Origin: CAWAPD01 sp963783865
GTDB taxonomy: Bacteria; Actinomycetota; Thermoleophilia; UBA2241
Assembly (NCBI GenBank): GCA_963783865.1
Contig: CAWAPD010000002.1
Location: forward strand, 372,001-436,000
DNA: 64,000 nt
Direction: 5' to 3'
The notes under the pieces were generated by a model that worked only from the letters and a program-made list of their open reading frames with translations, had not been told where the DNA came from and ran no database searches. Numbering within the stretch: position 1 is the stretch's first letter; the number at the start of each line of letters is the position of its first letter. Made by a program: the position numbers and the translations under genes. Below are positions 42,920 to 51,923 of this stretch, in pieces.

Positions 42920-44170
42920 CTAGAGAAGCTCGCGCGGGTCGGCGATGGCGCCCGCGATGGCGCTCGCGGCCGCGGTCAGCGGCGAGGCGAGGTAGATCGA
43001 GGCCGTAGGATTGCCCATGCGGCCCTTGAAGTTGCGGTTGGCGGTGCTCAGGCAGACCTCGTCGTCGGCCAGGATGCCCTCGTGGACGCCGACGCAGGCG
43101 CCGCACCCGGGGTTCGTGACCACGGCGCCCGCGTCGGCGAGCGCCTGCAGCACGCCCTCGTCGGCGGCGGCCTTCCAGACGGACTGAGAGGCCGGGGTGA
43201 CGACCAGGCGGGTGCCGGGGGCGCGGCGGCGGCCGCGCAGCAGGCCCGCCGCCGCGCGCAGGTCCTCGAGGCGGCCGTTGGTGCAGGTGCCGATCAGCAC
43301 CTGATCGAGCCTGGTGCCGGCGAGCTCGGTCACCGGGTGGACGTTGTCGACGGTGTGCGGCGCCGCCACGACCGGCGCGAGCTCGCCGGCGTCGAGCGCG
43401 ACGACGCGCTCGTAGGTCGCCCCGTCGTCGGGCGCCAGCGGGCGCCAGTCGGCCTCGCGGCCCAGCGCCGAGAGGTACGCCTTCGTCGTCGCGTCGCTGG
43501 CCACGAGGCCGGCCTTGGCGCCCGCCTCGACAGCCATGTTCGACAGGGTGAGGCGCTCGTACATCGGCAGCGCCGCGACGGCGCTGCCGCCGAACTCGAG
43601 CGCCTTGTAGGTCGCGCCGTCGGCCCCCAGCCGGCCGATCAGCGTCAGGATCAGGTCCTTCGCGGTGACCCCGGCGGGCAGCGTGCCCGACACCTCGATG
43701 CGGAACGTGTCGGGCACCCGCAGCCACGTCTTGCCGGTGGCCATGCCGATGGCCACGTCGGTCGAGCCCATCCCGGTCGCGAAGGCGCCCAGCGCTCCCG
43801 CGGTGCAGGTGTGCGAGTCGGCCCCGATCACCAGGTCGCCCGGCTTGGCGAAGCTCTCGGCCACCCGCTGGTGGCAGACGCCCATCTCCACGTCCGACAG
43901 CGCCGCGCCGGTCTCGGCGCAGAAGCAGCGGATGAGGTGGTGCGCGTTCGACAGCTCCGACCTGGGCGACGGCGCCGCGTGGTCGATGAAGAACACGGAC
44001 GTCGGCGCCTTGACCTGCACGCGGCCGAGGTCGCGGAGCTGCTGGATCGCGAGCGGCCCCGTGCCGTCCTGGGCGATGGCCACGTCGACGTCGGCGACGA
44101 CGATCTGCCCGGCGTTCACCGGCTGGCCGGCGTGCGCGGAGATGAGCTTCTCGGCGAGGGTCTGCGGCAT
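42920..44170 (-). CDS. leuC: Aconitase-family large subunit (LeuC/homoaconitase type)
   Basis: This 416-residue [4Fe-4S] hydro-lyase subunit has cluster cysteines in GADSHTCTAGALG, IGTCTNGR and NPGCGACVGVHEG. Its length (about 420) is the archaeal-type LeuC/HACN form, shorter than E. coli LeuC (466). Together with the leuD-like subunit it isomerises 2- to 3-hydroxy tricarboxylates; the upstream homocitrate-type synthase suggests homocitrate as substrate. ATG at 44170 lies 14 bases after that gene. The stop is UAG. Confidence 0.9.
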   Translation of the reverse strand: MPQTLAEKLISAHAGQPVNAGQIVVADVDVAIAQDGTGPLAIQQLRDLGRVQVKAPTSVFFIDHAAPSPRSELSNAHHLIRCFCAETGAALSDVEMGVCHQRVAESFAKPGDLVIGADSHTCTAGALGAFATGMGSTDVAIGMATGKTWLRVPDTFRIEVSGTLPAGVTAKDLILTLIGRLGADGATYKALEFGGSAVAALPMYERLTLSNMAVEAGAKAGLVASDATTKAYLSALGREADWRPLAPDDGATYERVVALDAGELAPVVAAPHTVDNVHPVTELAGTRLDQVLIGTCTNGRLEDLRAAAGLLRGRRRAPGTRLVVTPASQSVWKAAADEGVLQALADAGAVVTNPGCGACVGVHEGILADDEVCLSTANRNFKGRMGNPTASIYLASPLTAAASAIAGAIADPRELL

Positions 44171-44184
44171 GGAGGTCGTCCCGG

Positions 44185-45393
44185 TCAGGCGCCGGCGGTG
44201 GGCTCGGACACGAACAGCTCTTCTCCGAGCCGCGACACGTAGTCGGTGTAGATGTACATGAGCTCTTTGTCGAACAGGGCCCGCTTGAGCTCGATCGCGG
44301 TCTTGCGGACCATGGCCAGCAGGGCCTCGCAGTCCTGCTTGCTGAGCTCGATGCCGAACTCCTGGAACTTGCGGTAGATCGTGCGCGAGCCGGAGTGCTT
44401 GCCGACGACGATCTGGCGCTCCAGGCCGACGTCCTCGGGCGAGTAGGCCTCGTAGTTCAGCGGGTTCTTGATGACGCCGTCGGCGTGGATGCCCGACTCG
44501 TGGGCGAACACGTTGGTGCCCACGATCGACTTCCACGCCGGGATCGTGCGCGCCGAGGCGGCGGCGACGTACTCGCACAGCTCGCGGAAGCGCGACGTGT
44601 GCAGGCCCAACTCGACGTGGCCGATGTACTTGAGGGCCATCACGACCTCTTCGAGGGCCGCGTTGCCGGCCCGCTCGCCGAGGCCGTTGACCGTGGTGTT
44701 CACGTAGGTCGCCCCGGCCTTGATGCCGGCCATCGCGTTGGCCGTCGCCATACCGAAGTCGTCGTGGGTGTGCATCTCGATCTCGAGCCCCTGCTTGGTC
44801 AGGAAGCTGATCACGTTGTAGGTGTCGAAGGGGTCGAGGATGCCGAGGGTGTCGCAGAAGCGCAGGCGGTCGGCGCCCTCCTCCTTGGCCGCCTGCCCGA
44901 AGCGCAGAAGGAACTCGAGGTCGGCGCGCGAGGCGTCCTCGGCGTTCACCGAGACGTAGACGCCGTGCTCCTTGGCGAAGGCGACGCACTCGCGGATCTG
45001 GTCGAGCACCCACTGCCGCGACTTCTGCAGCTTGTGCTCGATGTGGATGTCGCTGGCCGACATCGAGATGGCGACCGCGTCGACCCCGCAGTCCAGCGAG
45101 TGCTGGATGTCGTCGACCACCGCCCGGTTCCAGGCCAGGACCGAGGTCTTCAGGCCCAGGCCGACGATCTGCGCGATCGTCTCCTTCTCGTCGCCGAGCA
45201 TCGCCGGGATGCCGACCTCGATCTGGTGCACGCCCACCTCGTCGAGCAGCTTGGCGATGCGGACCTTCTCGTGGTTGGAGAACACGACGCCGGCCGTCTG
45301 CTCGCCGTCGCGCAGGGTGGTGTCGTCGACGCGGACCGGCGGGCCGTCCTGCGGCGGCTCCTCGATCACGAAGCTGGAGAGATCGCTGACCAT
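44185..45393 (-). CDS. Homocitrate synthase-type (NifV/AksA-like) enzyme
   Basis: This 402-residue HMGL-like TIM-barrel acyltransferase condenses acetyl-CoA with a 2-oxoacid. DDTTLRDGEQTAGVVFSNHEKVRIA is the NifV/AksA-type signature, followed by HTHDDFGMATANAMAG (metal-binding His pair) and VNGLGERAGNAALEEV; the C-terminal domain is short and lacks the LeuA allosteric region. It is most like homocitrate synthases; citramalate or isopropylmalate synthase are less likely alternatives. The ATG at 45393 follows AAGGGA. It heads a cluster with LeuC, cyclophilin, LeuD and a dehydrogenase. Confidence 0.88.
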   Translation of the reverse strand: MVSDLSSFVIEEPPQDGPPVRVDDTTLRDGEQTAGVVFSNHEKVRIAKLLDEVGVHQIEVGIPAMLGDEKETIAQIVGLGLKTSVLAWNRAVVDDIQHSLDCGVDAVAISMSASDIHIEHKLQKSRQWVLDQIRECVAFAKEHGVYVSVNAEDASRADLEFLLRFGQAAKEEGADRLRFCDTLGILDPFDTYNVISFLTKQGLEIEMHTHDDFGMATANAMAGIKAGATYVNTTVNGLGERAGNAALEEVVMALKYIGHVELGLHTSRFRELCEYVAAASARTIPAWKSIVGTNVFAHESGIHADGVIKNPLNYEAYSPEDVGLERQIVVGKHSGSRTIYRKFQEFGIELSKQDCEALLAMVRKTAIELKRALFDKELMYIYTDYVSRLGEELFVSEPTAGA

Positions 45394-45594
45394 GGCTATC
45401 GGGTCCCTTCTCTGCGCGTCACACGGTATCGGGAGCGCCGGGGCGATCGAGGTGGAGTGTGCAGATCGTCGACGCACGCCGGGTTCCGGCGCTGACGGAA
45501 TGGTTCCGCATTGTTCCACAGCCTGAACGAGCTTGGCAAGGCTGGCCGTACGTCACTGCGAACAGCGGCGGGCGGGCCGCCGGCTCCCGGACGG

Positions 45595-47049
45595 CTAGCC
45601 CTGGAGCTGCGCGCGCACCAAGTCGTTCACGAGCGTGGGATTGGCGCGCCCCTGAGTCGCCTTCATCACCTGGCCGATGAGGAACCCGGCCACCTGCCGC
45701 TTGCCGGCCCGGAACTGCTCGACCTGGGCCGGGTTGTCGGCCAGCACCTGCCGGACCACGGCTTCGAGCTCGGCCGCGTCGGAGACCTGGGCCAGGGCGT
45801 GCGCGGCGACGATGTCGGCCGGCTCGCCGTGCTCGGCGACCATGAGCGCGAACACCTGCTTGCCGGCGGTGGTCGAGACCGTGCCGTCGGCGACCAGCGC
45901 CACGAGCGCGGCGAGCCGCTCGGGCGTGACGTGGCCGCGGCCCGGCTCGAGGCCGGTCTCGTTCAGGTGGGCCGAGTACTCGCCCATCGTCCAGTTGGCC
46001 GCCTGCTTGGGGTCGGCGCCGGCCGCGACGACGGCTTCGTAGAAGCCGGCAATGGCCGGCGCCCCGCCGAGCACCGTGGCGTCGTAGCGAGACAGACCGT
46101 AGTCCCCCATGAAGCGGGCGATGCGCGCCGAGGGCAGCTCAGGGAGCGCGGCGCGGACCTCGTCGACCCACTCGGCCCGCGCCTCGAGCGGCACCAGGTC
46201 GGGCTCGGGGAAGTAGCGGTAGTCGTGCGCCTCCTCCTTGGAGCGCAAGGGGTGCGTGGTCCCGCCGTCGGGGTCGAAGTGCAGCGTCTCCTGGTCGACC
46301 GTACCGCCGGCCTCGAGCACCTCGGTCTGGCGGGCGATCTCGGCCTCCAGCGCCTGGCGCAGGAACCGGAAGCTGTTCATGTTCTTCAGCTCGGTGCGCA
46401 CCCCGAGCCGGTCGTCGCCGGCGCGCTTGAGGCTGATGTTGGCGTCCCAGCGGATCTGGCCCTCTTCCATGTTGCACTCGCTGACGCCGAGCTCGACGAC
46501 CAGCGCCCGCAGCTGCTGCAGGAACTCGACCGCGGCCTCGGGCGACGGGATGTCGGGCTCGCCGACGATCTCGATCAGCGGCGTGCCGCCGCGGTTGAAG
46601 TCGACCATCGAGTAGTCGGAGCCGGCGATGCGGCCGGTGTCGCCGCCGGCATGCACCAGCTTGGCGGCGTCCTCTTCCATGTGCACGCGGTTGATGCGGC
46701 AGCTCAACTGCTCGTCGCCGACCCAGTAGTCGAACGTGCCGCGCACGGCCAGGGGCTGGTCGTACTGGCTGATCTGGTACGCCTTGGGAAGGTCGGGATA
46801 GAAGTAGTTCTTGCGGTGGAAGACGCTGCGCGGCAGCACCTCGCAGCCGAGCGCCAGGGCGATGCGGGCGGCGTACTCGACGGCGCGCTGGTTGACCACC
46901 GGCAGCGCGCCCGGGTGCGCCAGGCAGACCGGGCAGGTGCGCGTGTTGGGCGGCTCGCCCTTGGTCACCGCGCAACCGCAGAACATCTTCGTCTCGGTGT
47001 CGAGCTCCACGTGGACCTCGAGGCCGATCACCGGCTGCCAGGCGCTCAC
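45595..47049 (-). CDS. gatB: Asp/Glu-tRNA amidotransferase subunit B
   Basis: This 484-residue kinase/transamidation subunit binds misacylated tRNA. It starts PVIGLEVHVELDT and contains zinc cysteines (CGC and CPVCLAHPG), YFYPDLPKAYQISQYD, DFNRGGTPLIEIV and the YqeY-like C-terminal tail. GTG at 47049 overlaps the gatA stop (GTGA). The stop is UAG. With GltX it would provide Gln-tRNA and/or Asn-tRNA by the indirect route. Confidence 0.96.
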   Translation of the reverse strand: MSAWQPVIGLEVHVELDTETKMFCGCAVTKGEPPNTRTCPVCLAHPGALPVVNQRAVEYAARIALALGCEVLPRSVFHRKNYFYPDLPKAYQISQYDQPLAVRGTFDYWVGDEQLSCRINRVHMEEDAAKLVHAGGDTGRIAGSDYSMVDFNRGGTPLIEIVGEPDIPSPEAAVEFLQQLRALVVELGVSECNMEEGQIRWDANISLKRAGDDRLGVRTELKNMNSFRFLRQALEAEIARQTEVLEAGGTVDQETLHFDPDGGTTHPLRSKEEAHDYRYFPEPDLVPLEARAEWVDEVRAALPELPSARIARFMGDYGLSRYDATVLGGAPAIAGFYEAVVAAGADPKQAANWTMGEYSAHLNETGLEPGRGHVTPERLAALVALVADGTVSTTAGKQVFALMVAEHGEPADIVAAHALAQVSDAAELEAVVRQVLADNPAQVEQFRAGKRQVAGFLIGQVMKATQGRANPTLVNDLVRAQLQG

Positions 47050-48536
47050 GACCACGCCTCCTTGTGGGCGCCGCGGCCGGCGAACGTCGCCACCGCGTCG
47101 AAGCCGATCGCCTGCTCGAGCGCGTGCGCGGCCTGCAGGATGCGGTTCTCCGAGAACGCCGGCCCGATGAGCTGGAACCCGACCGGCAGGCCGTCGGCGA
47201 GGCCGCACGGGATCGAGATCGCCGGGATGCCGGCCAGGTTGACCGGCAGCGTGCAGATGTCGCTCATGTACATCGCCAGCGGGTCGTCGGTGCGCGAGCC
47301 GAGCGGGAAGGCCACGGTCGGCGAGGTCGGCGACACCAGCAGGTCGACCTGGTCGAAGGCGGTGGCGAAGTCGCGCCGCACCAGGGTCCGCACCTTCTGA
47401 GCCTGGCCATAATAGGCGTCGTAGTAGCCTGACGACAGGGCGTAGGTGCCGATCATGATGCGCCGCTTGACCTCGGGGCCGAAGCCCTCGCCGCGGGTGC
47501 GCTCGTACATCTCGATGAGGTCGCCGGCGTGCGGCGAGCGGTAGCCGTAGCGCACGCCGTCGAACCGGGCCAGGTTCGCGCTCGCCTCGGCCGGGGCGAT
47601 GATGTAGTAGGCCGGCAGCGCGTACTCGGTGTGCGGCAGGCTGACCTCGGTCAGCGTGCCGCCGAGCCGCTCGATGAGGGCGGCCGTCTCGTCGAACCGG
47701 GCGCGGACGCCCGGTTCGATGCCGGCCGCCAGGTACTCCGTGGGCACGCCGAAGCGCACCCCGGTGAGGTCGGTGGCCGTCGGCAGCTCGACCTCGAACG
47801 GCAACTCCACGCTGGTCGAGTCGCTTGGGTCGCGGCCGACGATGTGGCGCAGCAGCAGGGCGCAATCGCCGACGCTGCGCGTGAGCGGCCCGATCTGGTC
47901 GAGCGAGCTGGCGAAGGCGATCAGGCCGAAGCGCGACACCGCGCCGTAGGTCGGCTTCATGCCGACGATGCCGCAGAGGGCCGCCGGCTGGCGGATCGAG
48001 CCGCCCGTGTCGGAGCCGAGCGCCCAGAGGGCCTCGCCGGCGGCGACGGCGGCGGCGGAGCCGCCCGAGGAGCCGCCGGGCACGGTGCGCAGGTCCCAGG
48101 GGTTGCGGGTGGCGCCGTAGGCGGAGTTCTCGGTCGACGAGCCCATGGCGAACTCGTCGAGGTTCGACTTGCCGAGCATGACCACGTGGTCGCCGAACAG
48201 GCGGGCGACGGCGCCGGCGGTATAGATAGGCTGGTAGCCGGCGAGGATCTTCGACCCCGCGGTGGTCACCACGCCCTCGGTCACCATGTTGTCCTTGACC
48301 GCCGTCGGCAGGCCGGCGAGGGCGCCGCGGGTGGCGCCCATCTCGCGGTCGATCTCGGTCGAGTAGCGGATCGCGTTGTCGGCGGTGACGAGCAGGTAGG
48401 CGTGCACATCGGGCTCGACGCGCTCGATCTGGTCGAGGTACAGCTTCGCCAGCTCGGAGGCGGCGATCTCGCCCTCGGTGAGCAGCCGCCGCGCCTCGCG
48501 CGCCGTCAGGCGCTGGGGGTGGAGCCCGAGGCTCAC
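47046..48536 (-). CDS. gatA: Asp/Glu-tRNA amidotransferase subunit A
   Basis: This 496-residue amidase releases ammonia from glutamine for the GatB reaction. The amidase signature is GGSSGGSAAAVAAGEALWALGSDTGGSIRQPA, giving the Ser-cisSer-Lys triad with Lys in AVKDNMVTEG near residue 80. GTG at 48536 overlaps the gatC stop as GTGA. Second gene of gatCAB. Confidence 0.96.
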   Translation of the reverse strand: MSLGLHPQRLTAREARRLLTEGEIAASELAKLYLDQIERVEPDVHAYLLVTADNAIRYSTEIDREMGATRGALAGLPTAVKDNMVTEGVVTTAGSKILAGYQPIYTAGAVARLFGDHVVMLGKSNLDEFAMGSSTENSAYGATRNPWDLRTVPGGSSGGSAAAVAAGEALWALGSDTGGSIRQPAALCGIVGMKPTYGAVSRFGLIAFASSLDQIGPLTRSVGDCALLLRHIVGRDPSDSTSVELPFEVELPTATDLTGVRFGVPTEYLAAGIEPGVRARFDETAALIERLGGTLTEVSLPHTEYALPAYYIIAPAEASANLARFDGVRYGYRSPHAGDLIEMYERTRGEGFGPEVKRRIMIGTYALSSGYYDAYYGQAQKVRTLVRRDFATAFDQVDLLVSPTSPTVAFPLGSRTDDPLAMYMSDICTLPVNLAGIPAISIPCGLADGLPVGFQLIGPAFSENRILQAAHALEQAIGFDAVATFAGRGAHKEAWS

Positions 48537-48817
48537 GCTCCCATCCTCGGCACGCGGAACATGTCGTCGCTCACGGCCGGCGCGTTCTTGAGCGACTCCT
48601 CGCGCGGCCAGCTCGAGCGCGGCTTGTCGGCGCGCACCACGTCGACCACGTCGAGCACGTGGGCGGTGGGCTCGACCGCCGCCAGATCGAGCTCGCCGAT
48701 CTTGTCGATGTGGTCGAGGATCTTGGCCAGCTCGGCGGTCATCCGCTCGGCCTCTCCGGGCTCGAGGTAGAGGCGCGCGAGGCGCGCCACGTGGCGCACG
48801 TCGTCGTGTGAGATCAT
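48533..48817 (-). CDS. gatC: Asp/Glu-tRNA amidotransferase subunit C
   Basis: This 94-residue belt subunit stabilises GatA-GatB. It shows the family pattern VRHVARLARLYLEPGEAERM at the N-terminus and ILDHIDKIGELDLAAVEPTAH, and LREESLKNAPAVSDDMFRVPR-like end. ATG at 48817 follows CAGGAGGA; the upstream in-frame extension covers the promoter and is rejected. First gene of gatCAB. Confidence 0.94.
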   Translation of the reverse strand: MISHDDVRHVARLARLYLEPGEAERMTAELAKILDHIDKIGELDLAAVEPTAHVLDVVDVVRADKPRSSWPREESLKNAPAVSDDMFRVPRMGA

Positions 48818-48855
48818 CGCGTCCTCCTGGCTGGCCGTCCCGCGGGGGGCCTGAA

Positions 48856-48864
48856 ATGGTACCA
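48856..48864 (-). promoter_or_regulatory. Extended -10 promoter of gatCAB
   Basis: TGG-TACCAT reads leftward, predicting a start near 48849 and a 32-base leader with a good ribosome binding site. Confidence 0.5.
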
Positions 48865-48866
48865 CA

Positions 48867-48917
48867 ACGACGGGCGGCCCCGGCCGCTCTCTCGAGCCCG
48901 CCGGGGCCGCCCGTCGT
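48867..48917 (-). terminator. Terminator of the cold-shock gene
   Basis: A perfect 17-bp stem (48867-48883 with 48901-48917) with a 17-base loop, 15 bases after the cspA stop and directly against the gatC promoter. Confidence 0.68.
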
Positions 48918-48931
48918 GCGTGGTGTCAGAG

Positions 48932-49135
48932 TCAGGCGACCGGCGTCACCTTCGAAGCCTGCAGGCCCTTGTCGCTCTGCGTGACCTCGAACTCGACGAC
49001 CTGACCCTGGTTCAGGGTCTTGTAGCCGTCGCAGTTGATCTCAGAGAAGTGGACGAAGAGGTCCTCGCCTTCCTCCCGCTCGATGAACCCGTACCCCTTC
49101 TCGTTGCTGAACCACTTCACCGTTCCTCGTGCCAA
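48932..49135 (-). CDS. cspA: Cold-shock domain protein
   Basis: This 67-residue single CSD protein binds single-stranded RNA and DNA as a chaperone. RNP1 is KGYGFIER and RNP2 is LFVHFSEI, on a five-stranded OB fold. The TTG at 49135 is chosen because AGGAGGG lies 6 bases before it and gives the usual short N-terminus before GTVKWF. It is monocistronic, with its own promoter and terminator. Confidence 0.93.
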   Translation of the reverse strand: MARGTVKWFSNEKGYGFIEREEGEDLFVHFSEINCDGYKTLNQGQVVEFEVTQSDKGLQASKVTPVA

Positions 49136-49220
49136 CGCGTTCCCTCCTGCTGTGTGCCGTGAGACAGTGCTCCTCGGCACCCCCCGGCCGCGTGATCGTG
49201 CGGCGCGCTACAACGGCGCG

Positions 49221-49249
49221 ACAGTACACCATGGGTTGAAGGGTGTAAA
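49221..49249 (-). promoter_or_regulatory. Promoter of the cold-shock gene
   Basis: TTTACA (49244-49249), 17-bp spacer ending GTG, TACTGT (49221-49226), reading leftward. A leader of about 80 bases is typical for csp genes. Confidence 0.6.
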
Positions 49250-49257
49250 TAGTAGGG

Positions 49258-49284
49258 GGGCGGCGGGGCATCGCCCCGCCGCCC
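49258..49284 (-). terminator. Terminator after nucleotidyltransferase-like gene 1
   Basis: A 12-bp GC stem with loop ATC begins 2 bases after the stop codon. Confidence 0.65.
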
Positions 49285-49285
49285 T

Positions 49286-50095
49286 TCACCACTCCGTGAC
49301 CGGCTTGTACCAGGTCCGGCTCTCGCCCCGCTCGGCGCGCCGCCGCCAGTTCTTCGTCTTGGGCTCGGCCTCGAGGCGGAACAGCAGCTGGTCGGCCTTG
49401 CTGGCGATCGTGGCCCGATGCAGGCGGTTGAGGGCCGGCACCGTGGCCGCCGCATCCTTGATGCGCTTCAGGTTGGTCGTCGCCGTGTGGTAGAAGCCCC
49501 AGTCGTCGCTGAGCAGCCGGGCGACGTAGCCGGCGTTGATCATCCCGCTCTCGCTGTCGCCGACCGGGGCGCAGACGAGCAGGAACATGGCGTCCTTCAG
49601 GTCCTTGTCGGTGATCTCCCAGATCTGCAGCTTCTGCAGCAGCAGGTCGGTCAGCGACGCGGCGTAGCGGTGGATCTCGAGGCGGCCGGTGAAGTCGACG
49701 CAGTGGTTCATGTCGAGCCGGTCGAAGAAGATGTTGACGATGGGCACGCGGCCGCCGTAGTAGAGGTGTCGCTCCTTGCCGAACATCATCATCAGCTCGA
49801 GCTCGGCCTGGTACCCGTGGTCCTGCATGAAGTCGACCATCGGCTGGCGCGCGCGACCGTAGGCCATGAGGTCGGCGTCGCTGAAGACGCGGTCGGGCAG
49901 GCGCTCCATGCGCCGGTAGAGCTCGGTCTGCTGCGGGAAGTGCAGGTGCAGCGCCACGGGGCCGAGCGCACGCAGTACCATCCCCTGCTTCTCGCCGTCG
50001 TCGATCAGCGAGCGCGCCTCCTCGATGAAGACCTCCGGCGGGGGATAGTCCTCGAGGGGGATCTGGTCGGGCAGCAAGAACCCGCTGTCGCTCAC
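49286..50095 (-). CDS. Nucleotidyltransferase-like protein, copy 1 (degenerate site)
   Basis: This 269-residue soluble protein is a paralogue of the gene at 51924. The pattern RALGPVALHLHF, then VFSDADLMAY with Asp73 and Asp75, then VPIVNIFF and LLLQKLQIWEITDKDLKDA resembles the AbiEii/MNT nucleotidyltransferase fold (GxxAL, DxD, third acid, KLxxxRxKDxxD). The third carboxylate is Asn121 here but Asp119 in copy 2, so copy 1 may be catalytically impaired. GTG at 50095, 28 bases after the APC permease gene. Family assignment is from motifs only; substrate unknown. Confidence 0.6.
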   Translation of the reverse strand: MSDSGFLLPDQIPLEDYPPPEVFIEEARSLIDDGEKQGMVLRALGPVALHLHFPQQTELYRRMERLPDRVFSDADLMAYGRARQPMVDFMQDHGYQAELELMMMFGKERHLYYGGRVPIVNIFFDRLDMNHCVDFTGRLEIHRYAASLTDLLLQKLQIWEITDKDLKDAMFLLVCAPVGDSESGMINAGYVARLLSDDWGFYHTATTNLKRIKDAAATVPALNRLHRATIASKADQLLFRLEAEPKTKNWRRRAERGESRTWYKPVTEW

Positions 50096-50123
50096 GCCCG
50101 CCCCCCCGTGTCGGCGAGGGCGC

Positions 50124-51764
50124 TCATTCGGGCGGGAGCTCCGTGTAGGTCGACGTGACCGCGGTCGCTCCGCCCCGCAGCCCCTTCCACACGAAGTACC
50201 ACACGATGCCCAGCACCCAGGCCAGGATGAAGATCACCAGCGACGACAGCGTGAACGCCTCGCTGGCCTGCATCACGAACAGCATGAACAGGAGGATGCC
50301 GACGTACACCAGCGCGACGATGCCTCCCCACACGACGAGCGGCACGCCGGCGAAGCGCCAGGTGCGGTACGGCGAGTTCTGCCACACGGCACGGGCGCGG
50401 GGGCTGTACGGGAAGAAGATGGCCGCCAGGGCGGTCACCGCGAACACCGAGGTGATCTGCATGCCGGTCAGCGTGATGTTGCCCATCATGTCGCGGTAGA
50501 CGAACGTGTAGAGGAAGATGAGCGCCTCGCCAAGTACGAGGCACAGCACGTGGTTCTTCAGCGGCGTGGCGTAGCGCGGGTCGATGTCGGTGAACCACTT
50601 GGGGCCCATGCGGTCCATGCCCCAGGCGAACAGGGTGCGCGGGAACGCGAGATACGAGAGCGCCACCCACCAGGCGCAGAAGGCGACGAACGCGATCCCG
50701 ATCAACGCCCCGATCAGGCGGTTGCCGCCGGTCATGACCACGACGAGCCCGTACACGTGCGACGACCAGGGAAGAGCGTACCCCTGCAGGGCGGTCAGGC
50801 TCATGTCGTGGTTCTGCACGAACTGGTCGTACCAGGCCGCAGCCGAAAGGAACCGGAACCCGACCGAGTGGTACAGGCCGATGGCGATCCACATGATGAA
50901 GAAGAAGGGCACGAGGATCGCCCAGAGGTTCGCCCACAGCATGTTCCGTTCGGGCCGCTTGACCTCCCCGCCGATGAACGAGATCGAGTAGCCGTAGGCG
51001 AACAGCCACGACATGGCGAGCATCACCCCGAAGGTGTCGTGCCAGTTCCAGGTGCCGGGCAGCACGCTGCCGCTCTCGGCGATCTTCTGCGACACGGCCG
51101 AGAGGAAGCGGTCGTAGGTGAGCGCGCCGGGACCGCCCTTCGAGGCCAGCGCATCCCAGTGGTGCACGAACGTGGCGTGGGACGTGAACGTGAGCACGAG
51201 CCCCATGGCGGTCGCGCCGGCGAGCCCGAAGATCACGAACACGCGCTGGACGCGGGCGAAGATGCGGATGCCGAAGGCGACGGCGCAGAAGGCCGCCACG
51301 TTGATGACGCTGGCCAGCAGGAACATGGCGTACGGCTGGTTGACCCAGTCGGCCATCCCCGGCATGCCGAGGAACTCGAAGGTCATGCGCAGGCCGGGGC
51401 TGACGGCCAGCGGAGCCAGCGTGGCGATCCACAGCAGCCAGATCACCGCGTCGCCGAAGCTCTGGCCGATGCCGATCAGCGGGTGCAGCACACGCGAGTT
51501 GTAGATGTACTCGCCACCGCTGCGCGGCATGCTGCCGCCGAGGATCCCCCACGTGAGCGTGAAGCCGAACCCAGCCAGGATGACCGAGATGATGGCGGCG
51601 ATGATCAGGTTGCCGCCGAGGAAGACGCTGAGGCCGAGGGTGACGGTGATCTGGATGCTGGGGACGAGGCCCTGGTTCATGAACCCGACGCCGAAGGCGT
51701 CGAACAGGCTCAGCCCGCGGACGAGGCCGCTGGCGCGGCGCGCGTACGCGAGGTGTTCGGGCAC
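50124..51764 (-). CDS. APC family permease, copy 1
   Basis: This 546-residue transporter has about 12 hydrophobic helices and the amino acid-polyamine-organocation pattern: ARRASGLVRGLSLFDAFGVGFMNQG at the start, GGSMPRSGGEYIYNSRVLHP in helix 1-2, and FIGGEVKRPERNMLWAN in the middle. It probably imports an amino acid or amine with a cation. It is closely similar to the second copy at 53744. GTG at 51764 follows GGGAGGAGG. It is followed by nucleotidyltransferase-like copy 1. Confidence 0.88.
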   Translation of the reverse strand: MPEHLAYARRASGLVRGLSLFDAFGVGFMNQGLVPSIQITVTLGLSVFLGGNLIIAAIISVILAGFGFTLTWGILGGSMPRSGGEYIYNSRVLHPLIGIGQSFGDAVIWLLWIATLAPLAVSPGLRMTFEFLGMPGMADWVNQPYAMFLLASVINVAAFCAVAFGIRIFARVQRVFVIFGLAGATAMGLVLTFTSHATFVHHWDALASKGGPGALTYDRFLSAVSQKIAESGSVLPGTWNWHDTFGVMLAMSWLFAYGYSISFIGGEVKRPERNMLWANLWAILVPFFFIMWIAIGLYHSVGFRFLSAAAWYDQFVQNHDMSLTALQGYALPWSSHVYGLVVVMTGGNRLIGALIGIAFVAFCAWWVALSYLAFPRTLFAWGMDRMGPKWFTDIDPRYATPLKNHVLCLVLGEALIFLYTFVYRDMMGNITLTGMQITSVFAVTALAAIFFPYSPRARAVWQNSPYRTWRFAGVPLVVWGGIVALVYVGILLFMLFVMQASEAFTLSSLVIFILAWVLGIVWYFVWKGLRGGATAVTSTYTELPPE

Positions 51765-51839
51765 GTCAGCCTCCTCCCTGGGGCGCGGCGACAGCCGCGA
51801 CCGGCTCGGCCGCCGGCCTCGACCGGCGGCTCACACGAG

Positions 51840-51845
51840 ACTATA
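51840..51845 (-). promoter_or_regulatory. -10 element of APC permease copy 1
   Basis: TATAGT reads leftward, 76 bases before the GTG start, just behind the terminator of the upstream operon. The -35 (TTTCGC) is poor. Confidence 0.45.
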
Positions 51846-51869
51846 TCGACAAGGGGGGAGGCGAAAGCA

Positions 51870-51910
51870 AGGCGGGGGCGGGGGCGCCTCGAGCGCCCCC
51901 GCCCCCGCCT
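51870..51910 (-). terminator. Terminator after nucleotidyltransferase-like gene 2
   Basis: A perfect 18-bp GC stem (51870-51887 with 51893-51910), loop CTCGA, 13 bases after the stop. Confidence 0.7.
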
Positions 51911-51923
51911 CGTCAGTCCGCGC

